The position numbers were made by a program, and so were the translations under genes. From positions 806,001 to 870,000 of the forward strand of contig JAPFBL010000255.1 in NCBI GenBank assembly GCA_026182355.1: DNA of 64,000 nt. The letters are read 5' to 3'. Shown in pieces: positions 20,264 to 31,891 of this stretch. Numbering within the stretch: position 1 is the stretch's first letter; every line of letters begins with the position of its first letter. The DNA is from Hermatobates lingyangjiaoensis (taxonomy: Eukaryota > Arthropoda > Insecta > Hemiptera > Hermatobatidae). The notes below the pieces were generated by a model, which searched no databases, was not told the origin of the DNA, and saw nothing but the letters and a program-made list of their open reading frames with translations.

Positions 20264-21460
20264 TGTCCAAAATGAGTTGTATCTCTTGTTATTTCCGATA
20301 TTCATTTCTGTATCCCTCTGTCTTAAGAGTAATATTTTACCAATTTGAAGGTAGATTTTACTTGTTAAGTGAAATGTATTCATGTTAACTACATCCTTTT
20401 TGCTATCAATTTGCAGATATTAACTTAAATGCAAACCTCATGAAAGTTCTTAAGCAATACTTCACATTTGTGGCTATTTGTATACTTGAGTAATGGGTAA
20501 GTATAATATGGAAACAATTATATGTGTGATGTGTCAGCCCATTCAGCACATCTAACTATAATTCCTGCCAACTAATGATAATTATTCAAATCAACCTCTG
20601 ACGAATTAATCCAGGTTCTGTCGAATTTCAAAGAAATTAATTCCCTTCTACATGAACTTGGTTGTAGGGTTCAGGTGTAAGTGACGATAAGAAGAAGATT
20701 CTACGTTGAGAAGATTCTGTAATAACAATATCGTTAGAATATTTTCTACTTTAAGTATTCCTTAGACCATAACAATTTTTTTACCACAAAAATATATTAA
20801 AGTATGGTAAAGTATGATATTTAAAGTAATAGGGTTATGTATTGCTTTTGAAAGGACTCAAAGTTAACATCCTTACTTTACTGGCCTTATATTTACCAAA
20901 TATTATCATACTAATGTACATTCGTTATATATGAATCACATCGCCAATAGCCAAAGCCATATTGAATGTACCGGCGCCTACCACATTGGTTGAACAACAT
21001 TGGTTCTGGTCGCTACTTGGTCCAGTGTCACCCCCTCTGTACCTTTGCCATTCCAGTAACGAAACTTGCCTTTGGTTAGTGGGTGTCGAATAATAAAAAT
21101 AGCCACAGTTTTGTTCTGAAATAACGCAAACAACCTTAAGTCAATAACTGTTTAAGTTGGATTACAAAATTATTCTCATCTTATAAAGGTTTTAAAAAAA
21201 AAAGTTTTCCACCCATAAGTGATACATTGATGACAAATAAAAAGAGCTCACAAATAAAAATGACGCATTTATTAGGTTGAGTGAAATATAATGGTAAGAA
21301 TCTGTATATTATTCATTTTGAGCTTTTTTGAGTTTTTGGGTTTTTAAATAAAATGACCATTACATTTATTTTATATAAATAAAATGTTTAGCTATTAAAT
21401 TTAACAAATTTTAAGTAGCTAGTCTGTTACTAGTGTTTACCTTTAGTGTTATCTTTTTAG
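20264..21460 (+). other. Intron, nothing recognised
   Basis: About 1.2 kb of intron, with a less AT-rich part near 20930-21080 that I cannot place. Confidence 0.5.
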
Positions 21461-21702
21461 CCGTCCAAAGTAAAATAGAGGATGAGTTAACGGCTCTTGC
21501 TGTCCGATGGACCAACATATTCCAGTGGACTCAGGAAAGAGGTCTTAAACTTCAAAACCTCATTGAAAAAATGAGTGCCATAGAAGAAAAACTGTGTATT
21601 CTTCAAGACTGGGTCACTCAAGAGGAGACGAAGTTAAAAGATATGGAGGCTAGACCTACTACTGAGATAGGAGAAACACTGGAAAGGATTAAACATTTAC
21701 AA
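21461..21702 (+). CDS. Dys: Dystrophin exon 7: end of repeat 2, start of repeat 3
   Basis: Residues 307-387. LAVRWTNIFQWTQERGLKL is helix C of repeat 2 with its conserved Trp residues; the rest (CILQDWVTQEETKL) starts repeat 3. Acceptor atctttttag, donor gtatgt. The next intron is only 80 bp. Confidence 0.95.
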
Positions 21703-21782
21703 GTATGTACAATTTAAGTCTTGTATAACTGAAGAGTAAGACACTGTTAAGATCACATAAATATCTATTAATTTTTTTTTAG

Positions 21783-21959
21783 GTTTTAAAACACAATATG
21801 GAAATAAATCAGCATAGAATGGTTGAGGTTCAAGATTTGATTAATGATGTCAGAAATGAACTAGGATCTCCTGCAGTTCACGATTATCATACCAGATATG
21901 AAAAAGTGCAAGATTGTTTGGAAGCTATTACTTTGATTATGGAAGTTCAGGCGCAAAGG
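21783..21959 (+). CDS. Dys: Dystrophin exon 8: spectrin repeat 3
   Basis: Residues 388-446 (59 codons), helical throughout; VLKHNMEINQHRMVEVQDL corresponds to helix B of repeat 3. Acceptor after a T-run (ttttttttag), donor gtacca. Phase 0 on both sides. Confidence 0.94.
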
Positions 21960-22632
21960 GTACCATCTAAAACTATTTTATTGTTTAAATAATATTTCAA
22001 TAATTGAATACTTGAGATGAATGTTACATTTCGCCTGTTTATATATGTTGAATACTACTTTGTCAGAATAATAAATTATCAATATTCCTATAGGTTCTAA
22101 GAAACTTCATAAAATGAGATGTTAGTTTATTAATAAAATAAAGTTTCATTTTAGGTTGAAGGTTTGTGTTAGACTAAACTGTAAGTGTTAGTGTTTCCTT
22201 TAAAAGTGATTAAATATTATCAGGTCAGGTCACGGACCTGACAGAAATATGGATAGTTTTAATGAAGTAAATTCAATATTTATTTATTTTGAATTTGCTT
22301 ATTTTATCCCCAAAAAATCTGTATAAAATGAAAATTGACATCCTTGGTAATATGGGAAAAGTAATGAACTATACAATTGTTCTTTATTTCTGGTTCATTT
22401 ACTTTTGAAGTAAGGGTCAAAATTAATACTGCGGATAGAATTTCTTATTATTGTTCGTTGGACTATACTGATTCTCGTTTATTTATTACTTTCTATTAAT
22501 ATAATAAATTGCATACTTTAATTTTTAAAAATGTGTACAAATTGATGTTTAATTCATATGGTATATTGTTTTCATGTATGTATATTCCTATTTGTTTCAA
22601 ATGTAACACATTTTGTGTTTCAATTACTTTAG
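21960..22632 (+). other. Intron, nothing recognised
   Basis: 673-bp AT-rich intron. ggtcaggtcacggacctgac (22223-22242) is a small hairpin. Confidence 0.6.
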
Positions 22633-22821
22633 ATATCGAGCTCAGGGTTTGAGATTTCCTTGGCACCCTGTGTTGCTGATACTCCTCCAATTGTCTCTAG
22701 TTCACCTGCTTGGCTACAAGTCGAACCTGATGTGAAACAAATCATTAAGGGTTTGGAAAAGATTGAAGACAACTTATCTTCTATAACTTCAACTGAGATA
22801 AAGAATGAGGATCATTTGAAG
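22633..22821 (+). CDS. Dys: Dystrophin exon 9: Pro/Ser linker and start of next repeat
   Basis: Residues 447-509. It begins with a Pro/Ser-rich piece (ADTPPIVSSSPAWL), a likely break in the rod, then turns helical with a heptad pattern (VKQIIKGLEKIEDNL). Acceptor acttta plus g, donor gtttga. Alignment to a particular vertebrate repeat is unclear from here on. Confidence 0.9.
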
Positions 22822-24386
22822 GTTTGATATGCCACATAAATAAATGTAATGATAATATTTCTCTGCACTGTTGTTTAGTAGTATTTTAGTTTAATAGAGG
22901 AATGGTTTATGGTTTGAATAACATACAATGGGCATATGTTGAAAATTTCTTAAGATATAATTATTTTTTTCCTAAACATTATGAAGTAGAATTTCCGGAG
23001 ATAACAGACTCAATAATCATTTACTTCAATATCTTATTTTCATGTACTTTTGATTCTTTCGGAGGAATGGGAAATGGGCTTCCCATTCCATTTAAATTAA
23101 CTTATGCTTATTCCTACATTGTACTTGTTATAAATTGATTAAAATAATCCATCCTGTTATCATAATGTACTGTTTATATTGATTCTGTATTTTAACTGAG
23201 AATTAAGGTGGAATATAATACTTTCTCAATGCCGACCCTTGCCATTTCGGCTAATTTGTAATGCACGACCAGTGAGATGTTCAATATGGTGTGGTTCATG
23301 GGCTGAGATCGGCCCAGAAGTGAGCCTTCATCTTCTCATGTCCACAGATAGGGCATTCGGGGGAAGGTGGGTAACTTTGCACAAGGGATTTGTGGACATT
23401 TACGGGGCTGGATTGGTGGGTCTTAAGTTGTTGTACAGGAGCTTTGTAGCAGTGACGGATTATTTTTCTTGTGTGGAATAGGGAGGGGGGGGGTATCCTT
23501 GGAGTTGTAGGTTTCCTGCTCTATGAAAGCCATGCACATAGAGGAATGCCGTAGTCCTATAACTGTGGTCCTGTTGATACTGGTTGCTAAACAATAAAGC
23601 CGCTGCCGTCTCATGCCAGGGAGGGTAAAGGGCTCGCACTTCCTCAGTATATGGTGGCAATGGACATTAGCCTCTACTGCGTAGTAAGGTGTCATAAGGC
23701 CCTAATCAAGAACTGACCTGGGGACCTCCAAGAGGAGAAGCTGATATGTGATAACTGTTCAATTTTCTGAGCGAGTGTGAGACCTCCTAATATTCGTCAT
23801 GTTGAATGAGATGACTTCATAGAAGGTATACTCTATTACGTAGCTTTCATTAGAGCCTGAAACCTACCAGAACCCCCCTCCCCTTACTTCACACTTGAAG
23901 AATAATCAAGTCTTTTGGTTATGAAATTAGTCTAAGATCTAGTCCAGATCAATTCTAATGAAATTAGATCCAGACCACTTAATGTTGATTTCAATATATG
24001 TATATTCAACACTTTTATTATCTCTTCCACATATATTCTACACTATTTTTCTTTATCAAGGTTTGGTCCAACGACAAATATACTTTTTTTTTAAGTATTG
24101 TTTGACCCTGGACCAAACCTCGATAAAGAAAAAATAGTATATAAATTTGTTATGCTTTACCAGCATCCTTTTAAAATCCGATTCACAGAAAGAATTTGCA
24201 GTTTGTAATTTAGAAGTGTGAAGAACCTATATGTTTTTATTTTATTTAATTTTCTGATAAAGAACTCTCTTGTTATCCAAAATTTAAATATTGCAATTGG
24301 ACATTTGATCATATAGTATACATTATTAACGATGCGATGTATTTGATGTGAACTAATCACCACTGATATAATTATATTGTTTGTAG
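22822..24386 (+). other. Intron with a GC-richer unidentified repeat at about 23225-23890
   Basis: The part 23225-23890 is clearly less AT-rich than any neighbouring intron and has frames of 80-90 codons on both strands (23239-23481 plus; 23423-23695 minus), without a motif I can name. Most likely a decayed transposon. A short family 4 tail dimer follows at 24042-24138. Confidence 0.5.
24042..24138. repeat. PLE family 4 tail inverted pair
   Basis: tttctttatcaaggtttggt (24048-24067) is mirrored by accaaacctcgataaag with what follows (24112-24131). Only the outermost tail is left. Confidence 0.7.
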
Positions 24387-24535
24387 GAAATTTTTGTTGC
24401 TATGAAGAAGTATGAAGATAGCCTTAAGGAATTTCATAAAAAATTGCTTGAATTTAGAGTTGGTAGCGATGAGAGTAAGACTGCTATCAAGAAAGTAGAA
24501 AACCTTTTGTCTTTAGTTTCTGAACATATTATCAG
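24387..24535 (+). CDS. Dys: Dystrophin exon 10: rod helix
   Basis: Residues 510-559. Amphipathic helix (EIFVAMKKYEDSLKEFHKKL, then IKKVENLLSLVSEHII). Ends in two bases of an Arg codon completed by the next exon. Acceptor ttgtttgtag, donor gtaaaa. Confidence 0.92.
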
Positions 24536-24822
24536 GTAAAATATTATCTTAATTTTATTGATATCAGATATTTTAATAAAATTAACATAATTTCTTTAAT
24601 AATGTTCATTGCTGAAATTTAACGTCTTTTTTGAATCTTCTACTACTGCTTATTAAAGTTAAACAAATTAATTGCTGTAACGTTAGAAATGGAAGCTTAT
24701 ACCATATGGTAAGTAAAGAATTGTTAAATATTTGTCCAGAAATTGAAAGTTATTATAGAGTGTTTGTATTATCCATTTCTGTAAACCAAGTTTAGTGATG
24801 TTTATTAATTGTTTTGCTTCAG

Positions 24823-25000
24823 ACTAGAAGAACAAAGCTCTAATATAGAAAGTTCTAAAAATGAAAGCAGAAGTGACATGGATGTAGATTATGAGGAGAT
24901 GGAAGTTTCACCAGACTCTGACCATACCACTAAAAATGTGGTGACTGAACATCAAGTTGAAAGAATGTTATCTGAAGAAGATTTAGCTAAAATACATGAT
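24823..25000 (+). CDS. Dys: Dystrophin exon 11: acidic linker
   Basis: Residues 559-618. It is rich in Ser, Asp and Glu (SRSDMDVDYEEMEVSPDSD) and unlike a spectrin repeat, so probably a flexible hinge. The MDVD string recurs in the 312-codon exon at 37926. Acceptor gttttgcttcag, donor gtaagt. Confidence 0.92.
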
Positions 25001-26127
25001 GTAAGTTAATAATTACGTGAAAAGTAAAATTTACTTTGTTTTAAGCGTCTTGTCTTTACTGACTTCAGCATTTTTTCGTTAGAAATGATAAACTGAATAA
25101 AAGAGTAAAAAACTATAGACTATGTAATTGATGTGACTTACACATTAATTTAATTCTTCTTAAATCGAATATTGATTTATTGATGATTAGATTTATTGTT
25201 TTTCAATGACAAATTATAATTAATTAATAACAGTTCAATTTCAAGATAACATTCACAGCTTCGGAAAACAAGGTTTTGTTTTGTGGGCTCAAGTAAAAAT
25301 GAATATTTGGCGTTAGAAAACCAAAAACATTTTCCAAAAAAAAAACATTATGTTCAGAAATCATTAAGTGTGTAAACATAATGTGAGAAATGAGAATCTA
25401 TATTAATTGATTCCTGTTTTAAACACCATTTATTCTAAACTTCATTTAATAATCAAATCATGTGTTTCAATAATAGCATTCTTATTTTTAATTCACATTG
25501 TTGCCTTAATTTTTTTTGAGCTCATAAAAGCTCAATATTTGAAATTCAAAATGAATTTCAAGCTGCTCTTCTTGGGTCAGTACTGTTGAAGTACCACATT
25601 ATTTGTCAGTTATGTTTAATAATAATATTAATGATCCGTTTGTTATGTTTGCATTTGTGATACTTTTTTTTAAGTCCGAAATAAGGTTAGATTTGATTTT
25701 AAGGAATTATATCAATTCATAACAGTAATAATAATAAAATTGTGATATGTACTGACTTCGAGTTTTAATGAAGGAGCGTTCACAGTAAATTCAGTAAATA
25801 TTTTATAGTTTACAATAGTATACGATTAAGTATAATTATAATAAAAAATAGCATTTTCAAGTCTTCCACGATAAAGAATATTTATAAGTTGCAACTAATC
25901 TTGTTGTTTCATAAGACAAGTATGTGATTACCAAATAAAAATGTGAGTGTTTATAATATATTATCCTTTTATAGCAATAATAATGTAGATAAAAACAAGT
26001 ATCTAATGGTTATCTTACAATCTTCCTGTGTATATTATAAATTTAAAGATTTTCTCTTCGAATACTATATACTAAATAAGATATCAAGGTATTTATTTCT
26101 TAACCACAATTAATAGTAATTACTTTT
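25001..26127 (+). other. Intron, nothing recognised
   Basis: AT-rich, no exon or repeat recognised. Confidence 0.6.
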
Positions 26128-26375
26128 CTTCTTCTCAAGATTTGGTCAGGGTTAATTTATAAAAGACCTCTTTGTCAATGTTTCGTCTTATTTTCAAGAC
26201 ATCTTCAGTGCTAAAAACCAAATACAATTACACAACCACATTTTGTATAGATATGATGATTGTCCATTGTATTTGGATTTTAGCCCTGAGGATATCTTGA
26301 AATAATGACGAAACGTTGGAAAAGAAGTGATTTTTAACTCATAAAAAATAACCCTGGCCAAATCTCGAGAAGAAG
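26128..26375. repeat. PLE family 4 inverted dimer, short form
   Basis: Arms start cttcttctcaagatttggtc (26128) and end with its mirror at 26375. Each arm has a hammerhead-like part; the left one (minus, 26172-26208) has CTGAAGA, extra T, perfect GTCTT/AAGAC, GAAA. The right one (26291 onward) has a decayed stem II. Confidence 0.75.
26172..26208 (-). ncRNA. Hammerhead-like motif
   Basis: Minus strand CTGAAGA (26208-26202), extra T, stem II GTCTT-GAAAAT-AAGAC, GAAA (26184-26181), then CATTGACA; stem III is not clear. Confidence 0.4.
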
Positions 26376-26510
26376 GACATTAATTGTTAAATAAGATATA
26401 AATTATGCATTTATACAGTTTGAAGTGTATTTTTTGCTAATTACATTATGTACATGTATAATTCAACTGTAAAGGAGTGTTTTTTTTTTATGAAATCGTG
26501 ATGATTCCAG

Positions 26511-26688
26511 GTATCTAACAACATGGATATATTGGAGAATTGGTTAGATTCTGCTATTGACCGAACACGTAATTCTGGAGGTAGTATATATGACTCAAAA
26601 GAGTTATATCAGAAGAAAACACAGTTTTTCAATTTAAAAGAAGAAATAGATGATGAAGGAGTTCAGTTCAGGATGGTGTATAATCAAG
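26511..26688 (+). CDS. Dys: Dystrophin exon 12: rod repeat, helix A-B
   Basis: Residues 619-677 plus one base. NMDILENWLDSAIDRTRN is a typical spectrin helix A with the conserved Trp. The donor gtccat is weak. It was chosen because the stronger-looking gtgtat fifteen bases upstream (26674) would break frame with the next exon. Confidence 0.85.
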
Positions 26689-27507
26689 GTCCATATTTTT
26701 TATTTTCCCTAAGTTTCAGTTTACACATGATACTCGTACCTTAAGTTATGTAGGATAGTAAGTTTTCTTTTTGAAATTTTAGATAGTAATCCCTACTTGA
26801 AAAACCACCATGTTATCAAACATAGTTGATCCCAGGAATATGTTGATCAGCTAAATAAAGTTACAACTTTTTTTAATGTTTTTTTTTTCAACATATCGAA
26901 GAAGTTCAAAGGTTGAAATCACTTATTGTGTGATATTTTGTCATTGTAGGGAAACAAACATCTAGTATTTAGGTTTATTACTATTTATTACCTTACAGAA
27001 GCAGAAGTTTTGCCGCATACTACTCCATCAGCTCGCATAACATCCTATGCTCACTAATCTATGGCTTGAACATATTTTACATGTACTTCTTGCTACATTG
27101 TACTCTTATGCATCATTAGATCAGAAACGATTGTTCGAATATGAGAATGTGAATGAATTAGTTTTGAGATGGTGTACTAAAGAATTATAAAGATTTAGTA
27201 TACAGCATTTATAATCTTTTATTATCCAGGTGTAGAGCATTAAGTTAAAAAAAAAAATGTACAAAAACCTATAAATAAGCCAAGCGGAAAGGAATCATTT
27301 AATGACGTCGTAATAAGTTAATGTCCACAACATTTTGAGGATTTCTTTTTCATCTACAGCTGTCATGATTGCTGAGTGGATGCGTTTATGTTTTTGTGCC
27401 TTCTTTTATGGATATGGGCAGTTTTGTTATATTTTTTGTTATCCTAAGATGCCTTACGAGACATGACAGCCACTAAATGTAAGAAAAAACTTGGTAGTGC
27501 ATATCAG
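26689..27507 (+). other. Intron, nothing recognised
   Basis: AT-rich, no recognised repeat before the family 2 fragment. Confidence 0.5.
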
Positions 27508-27602
27508 TTGGGTTTTTGACTCTGACTAGAGTCAGAGACCGCTTGTTACGGTTGAAAGATCTTAGTCTTGTTTTCCTATTTCATATTGTGGTTTTATCAT
27601 TG
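27508..27602 (+). mobile_element. PLE family 2 3'-end fragment, rearranged
   Basis: Contains agaccgcttgttacggttga and the family 2 tail, but the CTGACGA box is replaced by a local duplication (ctgactagagtcagag). No TA tract remains. Confidence 0.65.
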
Positions 27603-27808
27603 AATGTAGAGTTTAAATGTTGGGTAACTTAACGACTAAGTAACGACTGGGTAACAACAGTTGCTCTTATTTGAGTAACTGATGTCATGTAGGCATTAGT
27701 CGTACTGAAAGTAATAACCATGTACTCCACATTTTTAAGCTGACTCCTTTTTCCACTCACCTATCTAAATGAGTTTTTAAAGATGAGTGTTTTTATTTAT
27801 TTTTGCAG

Positions 27809-27967
27809 CGAGTGATTTGTTAAAAGTTCTACCTAAGTGTCTTCCAGCAACAGATCTTCAAGAGAAATTAAATCACCTAAACACGAGGTGGATGGAAATC
27901 ACTAGCAAGCTGCTCGAGAAGCACAACATACTGCAGGATGCCTCTCACAAATATGGCGAATTTAAGG
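27809..27967 (+). CDS. Dys: Dystrophin exon 13: rod repeat, helix C
   Basis: Residues 678-730 plus one base. LNHLNTRWMEITSKLLEKH is a textbook helix C of a spectrin repeat with the invariant Trp. Acceptor atttttgcag, donor gtatac. Confidence 0.93.
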
Positions 27968-28227
27968 GTATACTTCAAAAAACTCTTGCACAGCTTTAAA
28001 TTGTAATAATGTCCCCGCTTTTACCAGTTGGACAATTTTATTATTTCAATGAGTATTTCATTATTTAATACACTTAAATCATTTAACTTCAAAATTTTTT
28101 CAAAATTTCAATTTTGACTATTTTTAAATTTACTATTTTCACTGTTTAGTGAATATTTCACTGTTTATACTCATATTTTAAATGTTTTCTTACTTAGAAA
28201 CTCATATTAATTTTACTGCTTTATTAG

Positions 28228-28331
28228 CTTTGGTGGCTCAGGAAACAGTTTGGTTGGACAAGTTAGAGAAAAGGCTAAGGAAATCTCCCAAAACCGCTGC
28301 GGATGCGGAGGAAATATCTCAGGAACTTGAT
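28228..28331 (+). CDS. Dys: Dystrophin exon 14: rod repeat, helix A
   Basis: Residues 731-765. ALVAQETVWLDKLEKRL begins a new repeat (Trp in helix A). Acceptor ctttattag, donor gtaagt. Its first two bases complete an Ala codon. Confidence 0.92.
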
Positions 28332-29328
28332 GTAAGTTATAATTTTTTTTCTCATTTCCATAAATGTACTGACAGTGTCCAATCATATATGGATAAAGAT
28401 AGTTATGTCTGTAACGTCGCAATATAATATCTATAATAATATTTGTAATGATTTATCTTACAATGATAATGCACCCTGGGTGTCTTCATGGCATTTCAGT
28501 CATGCTATGACAAGTTTAATTTCATATTGCTGTACATCCCAAAATAACTCAATATTTTAACCAATGCTAATTATAAGATTTAGTTAAGTTGTCTGAAAGT
28601 ATTAAATAACTCGGCTTCTTAATATATGTATACCAAATATATTATTTTGAGACATCTTCAAGCAAACCTGATGATTTCGGTGTAAACAGTTACGCTGAGT
28701 TTGGGCTTTTGGGTAACTGGATTGAAGATTGTTGGATTATCACCTAATTGTTACTCATGTAAGAATAATGTGATAATAGTAAGAATAATTTATAATTTCG
28801 TCACGGAACACCCCATGTATATTTTTCGTTATATGAGTGACCCAATTCAGCTGTTATAACTCAATATGACCCACTCAAACATTTTGAGTTTCATACTATA
28901 ACATTTTCATTATGGTATTAATTGTGAGTATCATGATGAAATATACTCTAATGCCGTATACACAGTTCATGTTAGGACCTTGAAATTTATTTAACATGAA
29001 ATGTTAAATATGTAAGACGGTTTCTCATCGCAAGTGAGTTTTTGGGCTATCGTTAACACCACATTATGAGTTCAAGTACAAAAGTGCCATGAATCCCAAC
29101 CCTCTCGGGCTTTGGTCGAGTGGAAAGTGAGAGTAGTTAAATCAACAGTTTATTTATTCAAAATACTGCCATACGTGTTTTGTTTTATTTCTGCATTGTA
29201 GAGTATTTGATCCAAATTTGAGGTGATTCAGAATTCATTAAAATTAGTATAAGATTAAAGTCTGAAGCAGTAAATAAAATGCTCTCTTCAATTTTACGGT
29301 TTTACACATGAATTTAGGGAATAATAAT
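28332..29328 (+). other. Intron, nothing recognised
   Basis: About 1 kb of AT-rich intron without coding signal. Confidence 0.6.
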
Positions 29329-29341
29329 TTTTATGTATTAG

Positions 29342-29643
29342 ATTAGGTTAGGTTAGGTTGCAATGGCAGTCCCACAAGGGAACACACGTTGACCGAGGAT
29401 TGGTCCTTTGTGATACCACACAATGAAGATTGATTCTACAGTGGGAGTCCTAAATTTTGCCTACTCAATGAGTACCTAACATCATACAGGTTTGGGACCG
29501 ACGGTTTAATGTCCTTCTCTGAAGGACGACGTGCTCAATTTTATTCACTTCCCGCGTGAATAAATCGAGTGCCAGGTGGGGATCGAACCCCGGTCCTATC
29601 AGTTCAGAGGGGAGTACTTTAATCAATGAGCTAACCTGGCCCC
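29342..29643 (-). mobile_element. tRNA-derived SINE with CCTAA-repeat tail
   Basis: On the minus strand the head (29640-29571) is tRNA-like: a 7-bp acceptor stem (GCCAGGT/ACCTGGC), an A-box-like TTAGCTCATTGATTAAAG and a T-arm with a perfect B box (GGGGTTCGATCCCC). The body follows, and the 3' end is AACCTAACCTAACCTAAT. A perfect 13-bp target duplication TTTTATGTATTAG flanks it (29329-29341 and 29644-29656). 302 bp in total. Pol III transcription is expected for this class. The tail resembles the arthropod telomere unit. Confidence 0.9.
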
Positions 29644-29656
29644 TTTTATGTATTAG

Positions 29657-30253
29657 TATTAAGCTAATTGAAATATTATCTTAAATTGAAAACAAATGAT
29701 AATATAAAACTTGCTTGATAAAAGCACCTACACACTAGTGGGTGAATATTGAAATTTAAAGTGAAAACACCATTTTTACACTTTGGGAGTTTTTTGAAAT
29801 TTTGAGACTTAAAAATCAACATCTAGATGATGTCAGGGAGAAAAAGTTTGGAATGAAATTTGTAATTGACCTTGTATTTTCAGATATTCTTTAAGTCATT
29901 TCTTCTTAAAATATTTTAATCGAATTAGTTTAGTCTCAACTTTGTACATCTTTTTTCGTTCATAACTGTTACAGATTTAGATGTAGACGTGATATAAAAA
30001 GTTTGCTACATTACATTACAAAACGCTATTATCGATAAACGACTTTGGTTCATCAATAGCGTATACAGAGGGAGTACGGTTCGTTAAGGTGTTTTAGACG
30101 TCTATACATTATCATTTTCTTTTTTAGTTATGTATGAATTAAATTTTTGAGATTTCTTATACTCTAAAACTAGCCCAGGAAAACTGGAAAAGCAATTGGA
30201 TGAACCCTGCATATCATTTTTTGACTATTTCTATAGTGAGAATGAATACACAG
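29657..30253 (+). other. Intron, nothing recognised
   Basis: AT-rich intron; nothing recognised. Confidence 0.5.
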
Positions 30254-30439
30254 ACGGATAGGCATTTGACTTTTAAATTTGTAGATTCGCGTGATAATCG
30301 CACACTCAAGAAGAAGGGCTTTACTAAATTCATTAATGATACTACTCCTCCTCCAGTTCCCAATCTCCTCATTAAGAGACCGCACTCCCCAGCACCCTTG
30401 ACCAACGAGGACTTAGCAGATAGATACTTGGGGAAGTAG
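30254..30439 (+). other. Unexplained coding-like ORF in intron
   Basis: Open in the frame that an AG at 30252-30253 would give (phase 0, compatible with exon 14), ending in TAG at 30437-30439. It is less AT-rich than the intron and protein-like: Lys-rich, then TTPPPVPNLLIKRPHSPAP, then TNEDLADRYLGK. It could be an alternative terminal exon or a piece of another element's coding region. No clear polyadenylation signal follows (only agtaaa at about 30458). Confidence 0.3.
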
Positions 30440-30647
30440 TGAGGCACCGTACTTGAGTAAAGAACCTCTTAGCCTCTCGTTTTATATTTTAAGTCATTTT
30501 GTAGAATATTTCTTATCTGCAGTTTTAAAATTTGCATCTTGTCAATTATAAATGGACAGCCGGTAGAAATTTTGCAAACTATGACTTAATAGATTAAAGT
30601 AATTTATTAGATTTCATTAGCGTTATTATTTGAGTTACATTTTTTAG

Positions 30648-30800
30648 GACCTCGAAAACTATATGCGAAATCATTCTGAGGCCAGAGTTGGGAGGATTGA
30701 GTCATTTGGCAAAGGCTTGGTACAGGATCAAGTGATGGTGGATAGAATTAAGCATGATATGGATTCCGTTTCGGTGAGATGGGATTCACTCAGTAAAGCA
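30648..30800 (+). CDS. Dys: Dystrophin exon 15: rod repeat, helices B-C
   Basis: Residues 766-816 (51 codons). DLENYMRNHSEARVGRIES then DSVSVRWDSLSKA, a spectrin helix C with its Trp. Acceptor cattttttag, donor gtaagt; phase 0 on both sides. Confidence 0.94.
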
Positions 30801-31126
30801 GTAAGTACAGCATTTAAACAATATATATTTAATACAAGAACAGTGCATCAATGTGGACAAATGTTCAATTAGTAAATAGTGGAACAATCCAACTGATTGC
30901 ATAAATTATCTTGTTGTTGACCACTATTTAGCTATTAATAATTTCATTAATTTATATTTGTTGTTTTTGGGTGACATATTCATAAACAAATATTTTACTA
31001 TTAAGAATATGAAACTTATTGGTAATCATTTTCGTCTTTTTTTGTATATACTTGACAAGTAATGTAATGTATTGATTTAATAAATTTTCTGTTTCTTTTT
31101 TTAAATTAGAGTATTTTTTTTATCAG

Positions 31127-31288
31127 GCTTCAGATAGAGCGAAATTCCTAGAACTATCAGTGGTTGAAGCCCAGAAAACTGAGACTAATATTGCCCAGTT
31201 TCAAGAATGGCTGAGTGATGTTCATGTTCAATTGGTATCAAGGATAGAAAATGATCTCACCTCAGATGATCTGCCCGATGATGTTCAG
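31127..31288 (+). CDS. Dys: Dystrophin exon 16: rod repeat
   Basis: Residues 817-870 (54 codons). ASDRAKFLELSVVEAQKTE ends one repeat, and FQEWLSDVHVQL is helix A of the next. Acceptor tttttttatcag, donor gtattc; phase 0. Confidence 0.93.
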
Positions 31289-31891
31289 GTATTCTGTAGT
31301 TCTGTAGTAGATGATGTAGGTATTCTGAATGAATAATAAGTGTATACATTTTTATTTTATACTGTTTATGTTTGATATAATTTTTAGCCAGTGTAATGAT
31401 TCAATTTATAATAATATTTATTTTAAATACTTAATTTTTAAATTTGTTATTTTCCTGTCTTCTTATAGTTAGTCAGGAGTATATTGCAACCAGTATAATT
31501 GAAACGGTTGATTAATTGAAGGTGAGTGGGAGAGCGAAAGTTGATAGAGTTCTATTACGAGGAGATGGAACCACTGCACGTCTCAAAAACATAATTCAAA
31601 TGTTTCTTCCTCATCTATTTTGTTATCCTTTCTCTAGATGAAATCTAATATTAGATATAAACTATTTCTTTCCTCTAATTCTACCAAGTAGAATAACTGA
31701 AGTTGGATTTTAAATTATAAACGAGGAAAACTTAAATAAGGTGCTGCTTTTGCAAGCTCTTCAAACAGAATGTGTAAGATAGTAATGAAACGAAACAAAT
31801 TGGTATTGTTGTTGTTATATTGGAAAGTTTTTTCTCTACAACAATATTCTTTTCTATATTTGTACATTTATCTGTTTTTATATCATTTCAG
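31289..31891 (+). other. Intron, nothing recognised
   Basis: 603-bp AT-rich intron. Confidence 0.6.

Noticed and set aside
26674..26679. gtgtat as donor of exon 12
   Set aside because: It leaves phase 0, while the next exon needs one leading base; gtccat at 26689 gives the right phase.
29342..29360. Interstitial telomere repeat (TTAGG)n
   Set aside because: Only about three units, and they lie inside the target duplication as the 3' tail of a SINE, so they belong to the SINE.
29571..29640. A functional tRNA gene on the minus strand
   Set aside because: The acceptor stem and T-arm are good but no proper anticodon arm forms, and the unit is the head of a 302-bp element with its own target duplication.
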